From positions 7,130,001 through 7,194,000 of the forward strand of contig NZ_CP035913.1 of the NCBI RefSeq assembly GCF_004209755.1: a DNA stretch of 64,000 nucleotides, given 5' to 3'. Source of the DNA: Pseudoduganella lutea. GTDB lineage: Bacteria; Pseudomonadota; Gammaproteobacteria; Burkholderiales; Burkholderiaceae_D. Both the position numbers and the translations under genes were made by a program. Position 1 is the first letter of the stretch, and every line of letters starts with the position of its first letter. The notes below the pieces were generated by a model. That model saw only the letters and a list, made by a program, of their open reading frames with translations. It was not told the DNA's origin and did not search any database. Below are positions 62,912-64,000 of this stretch, piece by piece.

Positions 62912-63403
62912 TCAATGGCGTGTTTTGTCGTTGACGACAGGACGTTCAGGAATAATTTTATGCAGCACAAAATATGACTTCAATTCTTCGGAATCTCCGT
63001 ATCCATTTACCTCAGCCACATCACCTTGCGGATTGAAAACAAAAAGAAATTCACCCAGGTGGCGATCGCAATTTAATTCGACTAGCCGAATTAAATACAT
63101 CATACCTCCAGGACGGAATTGGGCAAGGTTTTCCGGACTTTTGGAGAGCAGAACGCCAGCGCGCTCCTCGGGTAACAACGACCATTTGGCTCGGCATCTT
63201 TGCGATCTGCTGCTTGTTTTCCAACTTATCAATCCGGGTTCTATTTTCAAATCGGCATAAAGAGCCTGCGCATTTCTGCTGCTTGCCACATACCTCCCGA
63301 GAAGGATGCTGGGATGGGAAAAATCAGCGAAAGCATATACTGATAATGATGACATTAACAGAACCATGCTGATTGCAATCCAAACATTATAAATTTTCTT
63401 CAT
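62912..63403 (-). CDS. Exported protein of unknown function
   Basis: 163 residues from the ATG at 63403. Signal peptide IYNVWIAISMVLLMSSLSVYAFA. The mature part has SILLGRYVASSRNAQALYADLKIEPG, Arg/Lys-rich patches and two Cys. Low-GC codon use unlike the T6SS or TPS genes, suggesting horizontal origin. No family recognised. Confidence 0.6.
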   Translation of the reverse strand: MKKIYNVWIAISMVLLMSSLSVYAFADFSHPSILLGRYVASSRNAQALYADLKIEPGLISWKTSSRSQRCRAKWSLLPEERAGVLLSKSPENLAQFRPGGMMYLIRLVELNCDRHLGEFLFVFNPQGDVAEVNGYGDSEELKSYFVLHKIIPERPVVNDKTRH

Positions 63404-63439
63404 TATCTTGGTCTTTACGATGTCAATTCCATCTACTGA

Positions 63440-63502
63440 GCAAGGTAGCCATAGCGAGTTGGTATGCTATGGCGCCTTCCGCCCCGAAGCGGCCGCTCAG
63501 GA
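63440..63502. repeat. Interspersed repeat family A, copy 4 (diverged)
   Basis: GGTATGCTATGGCGCCTTCC, then GCCCCGAAGCGGCCGCTCAG; the core order is kept but several positions differ. Confidence 0.5.
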
Positions 63503-63514
63503 TTGCTGGCTCTC

Positions 63515-63919
63515 CTATCGACGTGCGCGACGTAGCCGCTTCCCTGGAACACCGAAGTATCTGTCCGCTGACCGCCGACCAGAAGCATCCTCGACGGTCA
63601 CCAGGAAATGCGGTCCGTAAGCAGCATCGGTTCCGAATCGGACTTGCAAAACGCGAACGACGCCAGGTTCAACACCGTGTTTCGCACAGAATTCCGGAAG
63701 TACGTCTCTATAGAGGCAAACTGCGCGAGCGAGGCTGGGGGACACTGGCGATCCAGCAGTAGTACCACTCAGAAAATCTACATGAACAAACCCTTCTGCT
63801 GAGGCAGCGGCTTCTGCAAACACATCCATCGCATAGTATCCGACCAAAAGGCCAATTCCGCTCGCGAAGGAGTCTGCAAAGTTATGTCCAATCGCTTTGA
63901 TCGTTCCCAGCTTTGCCAT
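63515..63919 (-). CDS. Small protein of unknown function
   Basis: 134 residues; the ATG at 63919 follows GAAGAAATA. Starts MAKLGTIKAIGHNFADSFASG and has HVDFLSGTTAGSPVSPSLARAV, FCAKHGVEPGVVRVLQVRFGTD and FLVTVEDASGRR. Probably a soluble alpha/beta protein. The tail KRLRRARR lies next to a family-A repeat copy, so the end may be altered. No family recognised. Confidence 0.55.
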   Translation of the reverse strand: MAKLGTIKAIGHNFADSFASGIGLLVGYYAMDVFAEAAASAEGFVHVDFLSGTTAGSPVSPSLARAVCLYRDVLPEFCAKHGVEPGVVRVLQVRFGTDAAYGPHFLVTVEDASGRRSADRYFGVPGKRLRRARR

Positions 63920-63954
63920 TATTTCTTCAGACCTATGTGCATGCTACTGGTGAG

Positions 63955-64000
63955 CTATAAACTGTACGGCGGCTTCTGCCTCAAAGCCGACAGAAGAAGA
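63955..64000. repeat. Interspersed repeat family A, copy 5 (cut by right edge)
   Basis: CTGTACGGCGGCTTCTGCC followed by TCAAAGCCGACAG, ending at the window edge. Confidence 0.55.

Overview
The window is high-GC DNA with dense gene packing. It carries exosortase (PEP-CTERM) substrates, a YsnF-type stress protein, many c-di-GMP and two-component signalling parts, and plant-polysaccharide hydrolases. This profile fits a betaproteobacterium of the Oxalobacteraceae (Massilia/Duganella/Telluria group). That placement is an inference from gene content; no rRNA gene is present to prove it.

Layout. (1) 1-15175: a type VI secretion (T6SS) cluster on the minus strand, transcribed tssA-tssB-tssC-hcp-tagJ-tssE-tssF-tssG-clpV, then a flavoprotein-like gene, a DUF4280 PAAR-like gene, an unrecognised 313-residue protein with RES-like features, and vgrG, which runs off the left edge. 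tssJ, tssK, tssL and tssM are not in the window. (2) 15925-19184: a PpkA-type kinase, an OmpA-domain protein and a PppA-type phosphatase, the usual post-translational control set for a T6SS. (3) 19864-28760: a two-partner secretion pair. The 2380-residue secreted partner has a TPS domain, eight tandem YDG/MBG repeats and a C-terminal caspase-like (C14) domain with an intact His/Cys pair. (4) 28833-39759: two small unknowns, a DUF2726 protein, a GH2 glycosidase, an acyl-CoA-dehydrogenase-like gene next to a large hybrid sensor kinase, and an S41-type peptidase. (5) 39793-44448: a lower-GC stretch with small unknown proteins, a LysR regulator divergent from an old yellow enzyme, and an NTF2-like protein. 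(6) 44550-51325: two DUF2382 stress proteins, a SiaC-like protein next to a GGDEF-EAL protein, and a CYTH-CHAD triphosphatase. (7) 51489-56644: a GH43 glycosidase, a head-to-head pair of paralogous PEP-CTERM proteins, and a CorC-type membrane protein. (8) 56645-64000: a lower-GC, gene-poor end with a TolB/WD40-like protein, an SDR divergent from an AraC regulator, small unknowns, and several copies of short interspersed repeats.

A notable cross-cutting pattern is that hcp, tssC, the TolB-like gene and the AraC gene are each broken by the apparent loss of one base in a G/C run. The missing stop of tssE can be explained the same way. Restoring one base gives full-length family members each time, so undercalled homopolymers in the assembly are the simplest explanation. 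If the losses are real, the T6SS is dead.

The strongest candidates for new biology are the secreted caspase-bearing TpsA protein and the flavoprotein/DUF4280/RES-like block between clpV and vgrG.
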